Source of the DNA: Dichetophora obliterata
Taxonomy: Eukaryota > Arthropoda > Insecta > Diptera > Sciomyzidae
Length of the DNA: 64,000 bases
Assembly (NCBI GenBank): GCA_963920525.1
Contig: OY986436.1
Coordinates: forward strand, 90,897,861 to 90,961,860
Direction: 5' to 3'
Each line of letters opens with the position of its first letter. Position 1 is the stretch's first letter. The translations under genes were made by a program, and so were the position numbers. Positions 23,385 through 34,420 of this stretch are shown here, one piece after another. The notes beneath the pieces were generated by a model. The model saw only the letters and a program-made list of their open reading frames with translations. It made no database searches and was not told the DNA's origin.

Positions 23385-23496
23385 GGGGCCGAATTACAGC
23401 AACCGTGATCGAACAAAATTACGAACGGCATGACGATACAAGTGCCTATCATTATTGTATAATTTTGCTCGATCACGGTTGCTGTAATTCGGCCCC
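23385..23496. mobile_element. 112-bp palindromic element, copy 1
   Basis: Arms of 36 bp starting ggggccgaattacagcaacc, one mismatch between arms, with a 40-base centre containing acaagtgcctatcat. The almost fully self-complementary structure makes it a foldback/MITE. Confidence 0.85.
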
Positions 23497-23541
23497 TAAA
23501 CACATCGAGGCAAAAGAGGAATAAGAAAATAATAAATAACT

Positions 23542-23653
23542 GGGGCCGAATTACAGCATTCGTGATCGAGCAAAATTGCGAAGGGCACGACGAGACAAGT
23601 GCCTATCAATCTTATACAATTTTGCTCGATCACGGACGCTGTAATTCGGCCCC
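23542..23653. mobile_element. 112-bp palindromic element, copy 2
   Basis: Same length and arms as copy 1; centre is aagggcacgacgagacaagt and on. Separated from copy 1 by 45 bp. Confidence 0.85.
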
Positions 23654-23845
23654 TGAGTTAAATAATTTATACAATATTTTATTCTTCTTCCAATAAGTTT
23701 TTAATAACAAGTGCTACTAAAAATTTTCCGTCATCGCGATGTGCTTAGTTAGGTGCTGAAGACAAAAAATATATTTGACGAAAGATTTAATGAGCATAAA
23801 CACTTTTGTGGTCAAAAGATTCACAAACGATTTGAAATAAGAACA

Positions 23846-23957
23846 GGGGTCGAATTACAGCATCCGTGGTCGAGCAACATTACGAAGGGCACGACGAGAC
23901 AAGTGCCTATCAATCTTGTGCAATTTTACTCGATCACGGATGTTGTAATTCGGCCCT
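23846..23957. mobile_element. 112-bp palindromic element, copy 3
   Basis: Starts ggggtcgaattacagcatcc and closes with gttgtaattcggccct; centre matches copy 2 closely. A few more arm mismatches than the other copies. All three are 112 bp in a 575-bp stretch. Confidence 0.83.
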
Positions 23958-24032
23958 TATTTATTACTTATTGAAAAATAAAATTAATGGCTATGTTCAG
24001 ACGAGCATCAAATGATTGATTGAATCCAAATT

Positions 24033-24323
24033 CAATAGGGGTATTCACGATTCAGTGCACTTGCCTGTGCAGTTGAGGACTTGTGCAGTTGTGCAGTTAG
24101 GTTTTCGTGAACACACCACCATCACCATTTCAAAGCTGTCAACATTTTTCAATGCACACAAGTGCACAACTGCTCAAGTCCTCAAGTCCTCAAGTTGAAG
24201 GTAATAGTAGAAAAGCACTTGTGCAGATTTTTGACGTACGTACAATTTGTTTTTGTAAAGTGCACAAGTCCTCAAGTCCTCAACTGCACAGGCAAGTGCA
24301 CTGAATCGTGAATACCCCTATTG
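24033..24323. mobile_element. Foldback element with perfect 51-bp inverted repeats
   Basis: 24033-24083 (caataggggtattcacgatt and on) is the exact reverse complement of 24273-24323. The interior repeats gcacttgtgcag, caagtcctcaagtcc and gtgcagttgtgcag, so the loop can also pair. No coding frame of note. A decayed end-like phrase occurs near 5417. Confidence 0.88.
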
Positions 24324-24608
24324 TTGTTTTTCCAACTATAAAAAATTAAATCTGCGAGAGTAAAAATGAACTTTTAACGTCATCAAAACGTTGATGACGC
24401 TTAAGGCCTGAATGAAAAAGTCGAAGAGAGTAATAGAGAACATAAAACGAATTAACTTAACTATTTGATTTTCGTCTGAACATAGCCAAAGAACGTATTC
24501 GACATGACATCATAAGTTCTACACATCAGTGGAACTTACACTAATTATATTTATAACATAAAGAGCTTAAGATCGAAACAGAATGTGGAAAGGCGAAGGT
24601 GGGAAAGG

Positions 24609-25167
24609 CCCATGATACAAAGAACTATAGATAATGTATTACCAGTGCAACGAAAAATATTTACTGCGCACCTTATCATCGGTGCTCGTCAAATGTGACA
24701 CTTGATAAATATATAAAAAATAAAATGTCATAAAGAGAAATGAGAGTAAGAAGATAGCAAAATAAAAATAAGGAAACATTCAAAATACTGTCAAATATAT
24801 AAATCACTGTAGCTGCTTTTTATGTAAAGGGATAAAAAGGGGAGAAAACACTCCTACCCCATACATAATTACATAATATATTTAATGTAATATAATTAAC
24901 ATAATAATAATTATATTACATAATATAATGTATTTCACAAACAGTACTAAAAAATATATCTACTTTATTTTGGACATGTTTGTTATTGAAAGATATGTAT
25001 TTCATTTCTGTAAAAAAATATTTTATAAGAAAATTTCGACAGTTTAAAATCTTTACATTTACCTATGAATAAATTGTGACTAAGGTTGCAACAACGAGCA
25101 CTACCTACGTCACAGCAAAGATGGTAGGCATGCACAATACTTTATCTATATCTCTTTGTATCATGGG
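24609..25167. mobile_element. MITE, 559 bp, possible 5-bp TSD AAAGG
   Basis: Ends cccatgatacaaagaactat at 24609 and the reverse complement of cccatgatacaaagagatat ending at 25167, with similarity over about 32 bp; AAAGG on both sides (24604-24608, 25168-25172). Subterminal gagcac/gtgctc phrases are also inverted. Confidence 0.75.
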
Positions 25168-25172
25168 AAAGG

Positions 25173-25938
25173 ACAGTCGAACTTAAATTTGGAAAAAAAT
25201 TTGGAAAAAAAATTTGAAAAAAAAATTAGAAAAAAATAATTTTGACTTAATAAGAGTATTAGGAATACTTTAAAAGCTAACATACATACATTCAGTCATA
25301 CGTTCATTCATTCGATCAAACATACTTACATGCATGCAGATTTACAGTTTTGGGGTCAGTTGGCGTTTGTTTTGGGAGGTTCTAACGCATGAGCGGACGG
25401 ACACGGGGAAAGATATTGGGGACCATGGAAATTGAACGGACGGACAGTCGGAAATATAGCGAGCACCCTGGTGGTTGAACGGACGGACAGTCGGAAAGAT
25501 ACCCACCATCTTGGCGGATGTCAAACATTGCAATGAAGCTTCATGCTGTGACACTAAAACCCAATAATAATACTAACAAACTTCCAAAAACAAGAACTCT
25601 AAGAAATAAAAAAGACAAAAGACTCAATAGGGATCGGGACCAAATGAAAAACTTCACAAGGAAATAAGCACCTTATTAGTTGGTTAGTATTTACTTTGAA
25701 CTCAATGCCCTTTTTGCTTAAAGATTGCTTAAAGATCAAAAAATTTCAATTGTATGATTGAACAATACCAAGATCAATCGAAAGATATTTCGTAGTTGTT
25801 TTCACATCAATGGTCAATAAAAGACGATTTTATTTATTCGGTTAGAACAGTGCGTGAAGTCTCAATTCTTTGCAATCACAAAGCGCAATTGCATTGAATT
25901 TTTACAGCACTGCTCTAATCGAATAAACAAAACGCCTA
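25173..25938. other. Mostly unassigned stretch around the GGACGG island
   Basis: A run of atttggaaaaaaa-type units (25190-25240) and cattcatnc repeats (25280-25335) precede the island; nothing recognised after it. Confidence 0.4.
25375..25520. repeat. GC-richer island with two GGACGGACAGTCGGAAA units
   Basis: ttgaacggacggacagtcgg appears twice, about 35 bp apart, with ggatgg/ggacgg variants nearby. The composition stands out from the AT-rich surroundings. Function unknown; probably a fragment of a mobile element. Confidence 0.55.
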
Positions 25939-26163
25939 AGGCCGCGTTCAAAGTGGACGTTTTGGTTAAAAGCTGATTCATAAAGCTGCTTTGTCGCATA
26001 TTTTAGGATCATAGTGAACGCTTATTCAACGCTTCACGCAGTAGACTATTCAGCTTATCGGTGTTTATAGTCCGCTGTGTGTAAGCCAACCATGATTATT
26101 AACAAAGCGTTTTCCAGCTAAGCCTCTCGGATAAGCAAAAATCGATCACTATGAACGCGGCCT
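25939..26163. mobile_element. MITE with AGGCCGCGTTCA ends
   Basis: aggccgcgttcaaagtg at 25939 and cactatgaacgcggcct ending at 26163 form the terminal inverted repeat; subterminal gcttatccg/cggataagc-type phrases also pair. The flanking duplication is ambiguous (TA or similar). Confidence 0.75.
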
Positions 26164-26186
26164 ATTGCAGAATGTAGATCCATCAG

Positions 26187-26468
26187 ATAAGTCGTTACTT
26201 ATCAAAGTCGCCTAAGTTTAAAAAAAAATTTGAGATGTTTAAAATATAAATATTATTGAAAAAAGGAAATTGTCTTTATTGTGTTTAAATAAAAAAACAC
26301 CAAAGAAACATAAACCTTTTTTCTAAGTTTATCTTACAGCGATATGTACATAATAATTTAACAATTTTTCAACACAAAAATTTACCGAATTTGCAGAGAT
26401 ATAAGCTCTTAATTTTCCAAAATACGCTTTATATGTGACCTAGGCGAGTTTGAAAAGTATCGACTTAT
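26187..26468. mobile_element. MITE with ATAAGTCGNTACTT ends, broken at its right end
   Basis: ataagtcgttacttatcaaa (26187) through cgccta (26214) pairs with taggcgagtttgaaaagtat (26441) through cgacttat (26468). The next MITE inserted in the last bases of this right end. Confidence 0.65.
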
Positions 26469-26868
26469 GCGAACCTTACACGGTGAATCAATCATTTATG
26501 TGATTTTTAAATATTTGTTTGTATGCATCACACAGACACGTGATATTTTGCATTGCTGTTCAAGCAGCTGGATGTGTGTAAGGCCGTTATATCTTTCGTC
26601 AGTTCGGTTGTGTTCGTCGTGCGGTAAACTTCTCTGCTGAAAAAAACTTTAAAAAATAAAATTAATAGGAGTAACAATTTTCGACAGAGTTTGTCAAATA
26701 TTTTTATTTAATTTTTGCGTTTTTTTATAAAAATTGCTAATGCAGATCGTCCGTGTCACATCTATATTACACAAGAAATTTAGACGAAAAGATTGATGTG
26801 TGTAAAATATTGTATAAATCACACGTACACATGCTTGATTTCAAATGATTGATCGTGTAAGGTTCGCA
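26468..26868. mobile_element. MITE, 401 bp, TSD TTA
   Basis: Inverted ends tgcgaaccttacacg / cgtgtaaggttcgca, with further pairing of tcaatcattt and aaatgattga; TTA at 26465-26467 and 26869-26871. A related element, atgcaccttacacggtgcat..., is at 43544-43749 and shares the internal attttgcaatgctg, caagc and gctggatgt phrases. Confidence 0.82.
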
Positions 26869-26924
26869 TTAGATAGGTTACTGCAATATCTTCCAGCAAA
26901 GCTTAGATAGGACAGAAAGACATA

Positions 26925-27060
26925 CATATCCACACACAAACATGCAGACATACGTAGAGATAGGCATGCACACATATATATACACACACATACAGACAAT
27001 CAGACATAAATACAGAAACGCACATACACATACACACACATAGACATACAGCCATGCATA
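26925..27060 (+). repeat. Imperfect CA/CACATA microsatellite
   Basis: acacacatacagacatacac-type sequence for about 135 bases. No coding signal. The next 255 bases, to the P-element remnant, show nothing. Confidence 0.75.
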
Positions 27061-27315
27061 CTGAGAGATATTCAGCCAGAAATTACAGCAAGGGTATACA
27101 CAATTTTGAAAAAATATACTTGAAAAGACTGATTACGAACTGTTCATGAAATAATTCCATTCATCGTATAATGTGCATTACAGAAAGTCTTAGCAATTGA
27201 GATAAAAATTTAAACATAGAAATTTAGGAATTAAAAAAAAATTGTTAAACCGAAAACTTTTGCATATTGTTAATTTTGTCATGATTTCGACTAGAATTTA
27301 AATCTCTTTTAGTTT

Positions 27316-29600
27316 TTAAACTTTGAAAATCGTGAATTTTTCCTTATTAAAACTGTTGCTCAAATGTTGCTCGCATATTTTAAAGAATTCATCGGATGGA
27401 TTTTTGAGAGCGAGTTTACCGTCGCTATAATTTCTAACCGAAATAAAATGCTCATTGTCAAACTGCATCTCATCAAGTTTGATGAGATGCACTTCACAAG
27501 TCTTGCATTTTATTTTGCGCAATATCTTCTCTTTTAAGCCATAACCACGAAGTAACGACAAACAGCCGCTTCAACGTCGGTTAATGGCTCTTCATCCACA
27601 CACTCTTCGGATTCAACAATTGCTTCCTCCTCTAATACCCCCGAAGCCAATTCCTCATCCGAAGAACTCATTCGTTCACATTCATCCCTATATTTAAAAT
27701 TCCAATCTAACATTAAGTCGTTATCAGACTCGCAATTGGAATTGCGAGCCTCATAACGACATGTTAAAATTTTCATAGAAAAGAACTTTGCTGAAAGATA
27801 TTGCATTTCCCTAACCGATGGATTTACATTCTTTCCCAATTGAGATCGAACAGCTGCGAAATAGTTTTCGAGTGGGTCTTGGTTTAATCGTCCAAGCATA
27901 ACAAAAGATATGTTTGGCTCTTTAAACATCTCTTCACACAAAAAGAGCATAGAGCTCAATGTAAAGCATAAACCCTGGATACAGAAGTTCTTATTTCCTT
28001 GATTAGTTTCCCATTGGGCAACGAAATCTATAAAGTCTTTTATCTTTTCGACTTTATTAGAGTCCTTTGTAATGGGAAGTCTGTTAGGATTAGGGTCATC
28101 AAAGGTTTTCGCATCACAAAAATCGAAGCCATCATTGCAACGTTTGACAAACGCTGAAGTAGCTTCGGCATTCGCTTTATTGACAAGATTCTTGAAAAGA
28201 TCATTGCCAATGCAATAGCGAATGCCTGAAGCTACTGAGTGGCTTAGGACTTGGACAGCCAAACTAACCCTCATTTTCTCGAAAAGTTTCGGGTTAATAT
28301 GGCTGTCCGTCAACTTAGGCATAAGTTTTAAAGTGCCCGATCGGTCTATATCGTAAACCTCCCTAATAACTGCCCAACTTGCAACCCCATCTTCTGTTTT
28401 TATATTTTGGGCTAGTAAAGTATTCCTAATACTCTTAAAAATATGACAATAGTCATACATAACATATATATTTTGATCTAGAAAAGAAAATGAGCAATTA
28501 TCAAAATTATTAGTTAATTTACTAAAACAATATCGGTTCGACGCACCTTGATCTCCGATCACCGCCCTTAACCTTAAGCCACATTCGTAAATGCTTGGCA
28601 ACACCTCGAGCATCTTTTTAACTAAATCCTCCCCATGCATTGGATTCTCTGTGAAGTAGAAACTATGCACATACTTCCACCTATCGACCAAGCCCTTGAC
28701 CATAAATACGATACAATATTTGGCAAGGGCTTTAGTACGTTTTCCTCCCCCCAGGTCTTCGAAGCCATCAACCTGGTCTTCTGATGGATTATATTCAAGT
28801 TCTCTTCTTAGAATTATTTCATCCATCAGAAGAACACAGTTTCTGGCTTCTGGTCGCATGTTGGCTGCAGTTCTTTTTAAATTTTCAATGACGGAGTTAT
28901 TGAAGCCTGGGAGGATGATTTTTATAGGCCGCCACCTATACAGAGAAGACCGGCTGGGGAGGTTAAAGCCCAACTGCTGCCGTATAAACTCATAACACTT
29001 TGTGGAGACGTAGTTCACGCATTGTTCAATTTCTTTTTCAAATGCACTGTAGTGCTGTTAACTACGTCTCGTTATTATATCGGAAAAGGTTGCGGCAGCA
29101 GTTGCAGGTTCGCTCTTGGTAGCACAAGCATTTATTCGAATCTCAAGCTCTTTTATCTTATTTTTAATAAGTAAATTTTCTTCTTTGAGTTGGTTTATAG
29201 CTTCTTCACTACTAACAAGCAAGCTTGCAGAACTTGCGGCATTGCTCCCAAACTTCATTTTTTTATAGTGTCATCTAAATTAATGAAGAAATCAACAACC
29301 TCGGGCTCGTCAAGTTATTTAAATGAAATTTTGGAAATGCAAAATCTGTCAATTTTAGTGGACCAACAGCAGATTTTTCAAAATGCTTGCCACATATAAA
29401 AATATATTTTGTATTTAAATTTTCTAAGCTGCAGGCTTTCATCCAAGCTTTCCTTCTCTCTGGATCACATGGGAATGAATAAATGGGCATGTTTTTAGAA
29501 GTGCCGGCACAGTCCTGCACGATGCACTTTCTTACTCGCTGCCTTGGCGTTTGTTGTGCGTACAGGACTGGCTTTTGTAGCGTTCGCTCATCTGCGTTTT
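27316..29600 (-). pseudogene. P-element-family transposase pseudogene (lineage A), THAP + RNase-H-like
   Basis: From the N-terminus: a THAP zinc finger at about 29535-29310 (KCIVQDC, then FPCDPERRKAWMKAC, ICGKHF); a coiled coil at 29258-29085 (EEAINQLKEENLLIKNKIKE); the catalytic core in a 494-codon frame (29018-27537) with LMDEI, VIGDQGASN and RLNQDPLENYF, matching the spaced acidic residues of P/THAP9 transposases; and a C-terminal cysteine segment KIKCKTCEVH (27561-27316). Breaks: frameshifts near 29305 and in an A run near 29262, an in-frame TAA at 29058-29060, and a one-base loss near 27552. The core itself is open over 494 codons and unspliced. A TTTTCTTAG acceptor-like site sits at 29600, so a start exon may be missing. 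Terminal repeats were not found. Confidence 0.85.
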
Positions 29601-29729
29601 CTAAGAAAAAATATAAGGAAAAAAAGTACCATTCTTTAATTTGAACAAGAAAGAATATTAACGATATAGCAAGTATCGTACAATATGAAAAATTATCCTT
29701 TAAAAAAGACTTCCTGCAAGTATAATATT

Positions 29730-30680
29730 TGCTGACGATTAACCATACGAACTATTTAACCAAATTTCAATTAGATTTCAAGACGACCGAAACCGTCTGA
29801 GGGCCATTTTGTTCACAAAAGGCATAAATATGATTTAACTCGGGTATAATTATCTCTAGGTTAATTTTATACCAAGCCATAGTAGAATTAGAGAAATTAG
29901 ATGCATTTCGGAGAGACAGACTGCCGGAATTGTCAAAACGAAGTTGACAGCCCATACAAAATCTGAAAACGATGAGAATGCGATAAGAAAGCAAAAATGG
30001 GCAAAAATAGCAAAATGCTTGAGTTTAAAATTCTGGCTATGAGAAAGAGAGAGCAGTCTGAAATGCATATATCTTCACTAGTTCTACCATGTACCAAGCA
30101 TATAAATCGGGAGATAAAAAGGTGGTTTTGTTCACATTTTATCCCGGCTTTATGCTTAGAGCATAAATTCGCTCTCAGTTTATATCGATTTCCATTGGAA
30201 TGTTAGAGTGTTGCTCATTAATTAAAAAATTCAAAATTAAAAGAGCTGTGTCTGCTTACATATTTTGACACCAAGTATATAAGAAATATTAAAATGAGAG
30301 TGATGAGAGCGAATTAAAAATCTTAGCTCACCAATCTTCACGAGTTAAATATTTCTGGGGTTAAGCTATCTCGCCACCATTTTTATCTCCAGCTTGAAGA
30401 GTTAAATGCTTAACTCACTGTGAACAAATGAAAAACTGGAAAAATCATGGAATTAACTCGGGGATAAATTTTTCTCTCTGTGAACAAAATGTCCCTGAAA
30501 GATATAATTTTAATTGATTTGTGGGCGGTAAAAGGGGGCGTAGTAATCCATTTTTATTACAGTTTACGACAATAATAATACAAAATAAATGACCAAATTT
30601 TAATCTTAAACAACCAAAAATGTCTTAAATATAAATTTTATATTTAATTGTGGGCGGTGAAAGGGGGTGTGGCAAAAATA
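29730..30680 (+). repeat. Helitron-type minisatellite units, split by a MITE
   Basis: Sequence before 29800 (accatacgaactatttaacc and on) and after 30496 (tgatttgtgggcggtaaaag) matches the units of element B at 12355-13020. The MITE at 29801-30495 lies exactly between, in the middle of a unit. Confidence 0.7.
29801..30495. mobile_element. MITE, 695 bp, TSD TGA
   Basis: Ends gggccattttgttcaca / tgtgaacaaaatgtccc (one mismatch in 17), flanked by TGA (29798-29800, 30496-30498). Many internal gagttaa and gataaa phrases (ttaactcgggtataattatc) occur in both orientations. Non-coding. Confidence 0.8.
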
Positions 30681-30994
30681 TTGTATTTTAAAAATTTTAG
30701 CGAAGATAAGAAATTAACAAAAATGAAAACCAAAAATATTTGCGCAGCGTAACCTGTAGCATGTAAGAAAGTGAAGATTCAACAAACTTAGCGATATAGT
30801 CTTTGTTGTGTATGTGAGAAAGAAACAATCCATACACACATTTGAACGCGCCATCTGGCAATTAAAAAAGTTTACAACGCTGAAAATGAGCAAAGCAAAG
30901 CGCGAACGCAAAAGTTAAGATATCCCAAGTTGAGTTGTCATAAACCTAATTTAAAGACATTAATAGTGTGTATTGGAGAAAATAAGAACATAAT

Positions 30995-31501
30995 ATGTCC
31001 ATCTTTCTGGCTGATATCGATGCCACTTGTGCCGTGCTTGGCTACAGCGATGGACAAAAGTATCAGGCGGAACCCGATGCAATGCAGGGACTGAAAGTAT
31101 GTAATTCAATCGGTAGTGAATTTTCGGCTGCTGGCCGTAAAAATGCTTCAAGACATTAATATTTTTCTTCTTTCCATAATCTAATTTGGATTCTTGACGC
31201 AATATGGACCACCATGAGTATCTTCGTCATCTTCGGTCGCTCCAAAGTTTTGCAAACAGATTTGGTCTACGTGTTGCCAGACTTTATTGCCGACGATGAG
31301 TTTGCCGATGTTTTAATACGCTTGTTGGTGATTCTAACAAATCCTACATTGCTGTTGTATCGTGGTGGTCCACCCAAGGATAATATTGAGCGCAAGGTTT
31401 TCCTACAACTAATCGATATACTGCAGGGCTACAAAATTGCCTTTGCCAAAGAAACCATATGGATAGCTTTAATTGGCAAAATGCAAAAATCGCTAGAAAT
31501 T
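30995..31501 (+). pseudogene. timeout: First two coding exons of a timeout (TIMELESS-family) gene, disabled
   Basis: Exon 1 (30995-31096) starts ATG and encodes MSIFLADIDATCAVLGYSDG and on, to QGLK; exon 2 (31178-31501) encodes SKVLQTDLVYVLP, LLVILTNPTLLLYRGG and FLQLIDILQGYKIAFAKET, the N-terminal block of timeout, the replication-fork/checkpoint relative of the clock gene timeless. Donors are good (AAA/GTATGT; ATT/GTAAGT). Three defects are visible: the 81-bp intron ends in AT, not AG (31176-31177); one base is missing after ATTCTT near 31195; and one extra base near 31232 restores frame. The later exons are not in the window. A partial genomic duplicate is likeliest; base errors in a real gene with very long introns are the alternative. 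Confidence 0.8.
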
Positions 31502-31590
31502 GTAAGTTAAATTGGGCAGAAAACTGAATAGCAGTGCGTAAAACTAATTCATAAAAATTAAAATCAGAAATAAAAACAATTATCAGGCAC

Positions 31591-31802
31591 GTTCTGCATT
31601 CCACTTCCGAGTGAAAGTGAAAAGAAATCATAGTTGCATTTGATATTTGGTGTTCTACATATCACTTTTTTCTTTTTGTATTTGATTTAATTTATTAATA
31701 TAATCAATTGCATAACAAAAGTTATATATGTTCAATAGAACACCAAATATCGAATTCAATTATAATTTTTTTTAACTTCCACTCGGAAGTGGCATGCAGA
31801 AC
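31591..31802. mobile_element. Foldback/MITE with GTTCTGCATTCCACTTCCGA ends
   Basis: gttctgcattccacttccga at 31591 pairs with tcggaagtggcatgcagaac ending at 31802; a second inner pair is gatatttggtgttct / agaacaccaaatatc. It lies 90 bp after the timeout exon 2. A half copy is at 54134-54205. Confidence 0.8.
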
Positions 31803-31804
31803 AT

Positions 31805-32580
31805 TTTTTCTTATGTATTCTTTTATTATTATTTATTTATATATTTGCTTCTAAGCACGGTTAATTGAGAAATGTTACTTGAGTCGCACAACTTTGAATG
31901 AAATAACGGTTCTGTTCTGTTCAACCTTTGAATTCAATCAGTCAGAATAATAGTTTTGTTTTAAGAACTCTATTTTGAATTAAATTTGGCATATTTTGAA
32001 AATAAAAACATGTACGGACTTTCTTAAAAACACTATAATTTTAATTTGTTTGTCTTACTGCTATTTTTGAGCACAATTGTACATGTTTTATTTATTTAAC
32101 TTGTAATATTTGTTTGAGTTTCAATGTAAAAAAAGTATGCAATATTTGCTTTTTAATAAATTTTTTGGTATTTTTTAATTCGTATGGTATTTTCTATTGT
32201 ATTTTTTAATGCGTGCTATTTTTGTGGTAATTTTAAATACTTGCGGTATTTTTTGTGGTATTTTTTCAATAGCCGTGGGATTTTTTTTAGTATTTTGGTA
32301 TGGGAATTGTTGTGGTAATTTTTTTTCTCGTGGGAAAAAGGTATTTTTATGGGAATTTGAGGTGGCAACCGTGCTTTAAACAATAATTCTAACGATATGT
32401 TCCTTTTTATTGTAATTTAAATTAAAATAAAAATTGTTCTTTTAGTTTAAATTGATTTTTTTAAAAAAAAATTTCCTTTTGATAATTTTTTAATAATGAA
32501 ATAAAAATTACAAATAATTTTATATAAAATATTTTTGTTTCTATTATGACTGACGACTGACTGGAATTTTAATTAGGTGC
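31805..32580. other. AT-rich stretch with a T/G-rich run
   Basis: 32150-32370 repeats tttttgtggtattttt-like phrases, related in flavour to the foldback at 15109. Otherwise nothing recognised. Confidence 0.45.
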
Positions 32581-32945
32581 AACCAATATTCTCGTCATTA
32601 AATGACTAATAACTTAGTTAGATCTAACTGACATTTTCGTTAAAGCTAACTGGAATTTCATTTAGGTAAAACCGATATTCTCGTTATTAACTCACTAAGA
32701 ACTTACAGCCTGAACAGAATCAAAAATCGTTGCGACCGACGATTGAAATAGAATAGATTCTATGGCTGCGATTTATCGTTGCGGAAAACGAGGTGCGGTT
32801 TTTTCTACATTTTGCATGTATTTTCCAGCAACAACAAATCGTCGGCCGCAACGATTTTTGATTCTGTTCAGACTCTTAGTTAGATTTGACATTTTCGTTA
32901 TAGCTAACAGGAGCAAGAGAGAACAGTATATGGTCGGTAGGTTTT
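32580..32945 (+). repeat. Short tandem repeat of about 95 bp, interrupted by a MITE
   Basis: Units share aactgacattttcgttaaag, taactggaattt and atattctcgttattaa. The last unit continues after the MITE (ttagttagatttgacatttt), confirming that the MITE inserted into the array. Confidence 0.65.
32706..32875. mobile_element. MITE, 170 bp, TSD TTA, same family as 9496-10372
   Basis: Ends cagcctgaacagaatcaaaa and the reverse complement of gagtctgaacagaatcaaaa, flanked by TTA (32703-32705, 32876-32878). Pairing extends over caaaaatcgttgcg. Much shorter than the 440-bp copies. Confidence 0.85.
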
Positions 32946-33520
32946 AAAATACTTGCGTAAGAAGGTAACAGGAAATCACACGTATATGTGAGTTTCAGTC
33001 AGATTTTTCACATTGCCCTTCATAAACTGATAGAAATTTTGTTCTGCAAACTAACCGAAATTTCCGTCAGCACTACGAGTTAAATAACTGGTTATTTAAC
33101 CAGTACTTGTCTTGCAGGATTTTCATGCTCATAGTTTGTTAAACAAGCACAAAAGTGTGAACTTTTAGCAAAAGAAAGAAAATGTATTAATATTAAAAAG
33201 TGCATCAAATAGCTTGTCCGCCACTTATGCATTTATGTATCGTGTGTTTTATTTTGAATTGATCGAATATAATTAACTAAACCAGCGCAACTATACTATT
33301 TTTAATAATAATATATTTGCGCAGTTTTTGTACATAAAATTAGCACCAATTGAAAATGAAACACACTGACGCATTGCATAAATGCATTTAGGAACTCATT
33401 CAGTTTTCTTAAGAAACGCGACAAATCTGTTTTCGTAAATTCATATTTGTGAATTATGTGGATACATGGACTCCTAAATTTTATATTGGTTAAAATTAAG
33501 GAACATTTTACCTTAAGCTA
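32946..33520. other. AT-rich stretch, nothing recognised
   Basis: Short frames only. A taactggttatttaaccagta palindrome near 33088 is the only structure noted. Confidence 0.4.
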
Positions 33521-33524
33521 AAAT

Positions 33525-33720
33525 TGACTATTTGAATTTTTTTTTAAATGAGTATTTGCAGCTAAAAAATATAATAGTAAAAAAAATTGGAGGTCGCTAT
33601 CAAGACGTTTAAAAGTTATAGGGGTGCTATATTTTCCTAGAAAATAAAGCATTATGGGTATCAAAATAAAGGTAATACGAGCAGATGCTCTATTCAATAA
33701 GGTATCAAACATTAAAATCC
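33525..33720 (+). repeat. Repeat shared with 41500-41712
   Basis: Shares caaaataaaggtaa, ctattcaa-rggtatcaaaca, gctaaaaaa-taatagtaaaa and aggggt-cta blocks with 41500-41712, same orientation. In minus-strand terms this copy lies 0.7 kb downstream of the THAP exon (34421-34653), and the other lies just upstream of the P-element coiled-coil exon (41390). It could be shared P-element intron sequence or an unrelated dispersed repeat. Confidence 0.6.
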
Positions 33721-34420
33721 ATGCATACCTTTTTAAAATATAACTTATTTTATACTTAAATATTTTCGTTTTGTAATGTTAAAAACAATATTCCGTACAA
33801 GAGGAAAACACTATTAAGTTGGAAGTAAAAATTATATAAAAATAAGGAATAATTGCAATTTAATTAACTAAGGTATAACTAGTTACATATATGATGTAAT
33901 ATATATGATGGAAGAATATTTACAAAGTAAGTTAAATAGTTACATGAACGATTGAAGAAGAAAGGGCCACACTTGAGAAATTCGTAAAACATTTATAGAG
34001 TAAGTTATACAGTTAAAAGCCATTAAATATTATAAATTTATTTAGAAATTTTGAAATATTTAGGAACTGTTAAATAAACGGTGAATAAATAAAGAGCCCC
34101 AGTCGAAAAATTATTAAAAATCGATTTTTACATTAAAAATCATGAAATTAATTTTTGTACTTTTGCATTAGAGTTCATGGAATTAATTCGAATCGATTTT
34201 ATTTGAATCTGAAATGGATCTAAAATTTTTATGCAAAATAGTTGGTACATAAAAATAGTTATATCTTACAAACTTATTAATGGAATTTTATGGTTAATAG
34301 AATAGCCTTTATTTTAATACCCATTTTAATTATATAATAATTTTGTTTATATATAGCAATTTTGTTTTAAGCTAATTTTGTAACTTTTTAAATTTTTTAA
34401 TGTAATTAATTTACTTACCT

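Noticed and set aside
22029..23957. CRISPR-like array
   Set aside because: Repeats are AT-rich tandem units or palindromic elements of eukaryotic type; there is no regular spacer set and no cas gene.
28696..28995. 99-codon plus-strand frame
   Set aside because: Antisense shadow of the P-element core.
27534..29018. A functional 494-residue host protein
   Set aside because: Upstream THAP and coiled-coil parts are separated by frameshifts and a stop, and the C-terminal cysteine segment is in another frame, so it is a decayed P-element.
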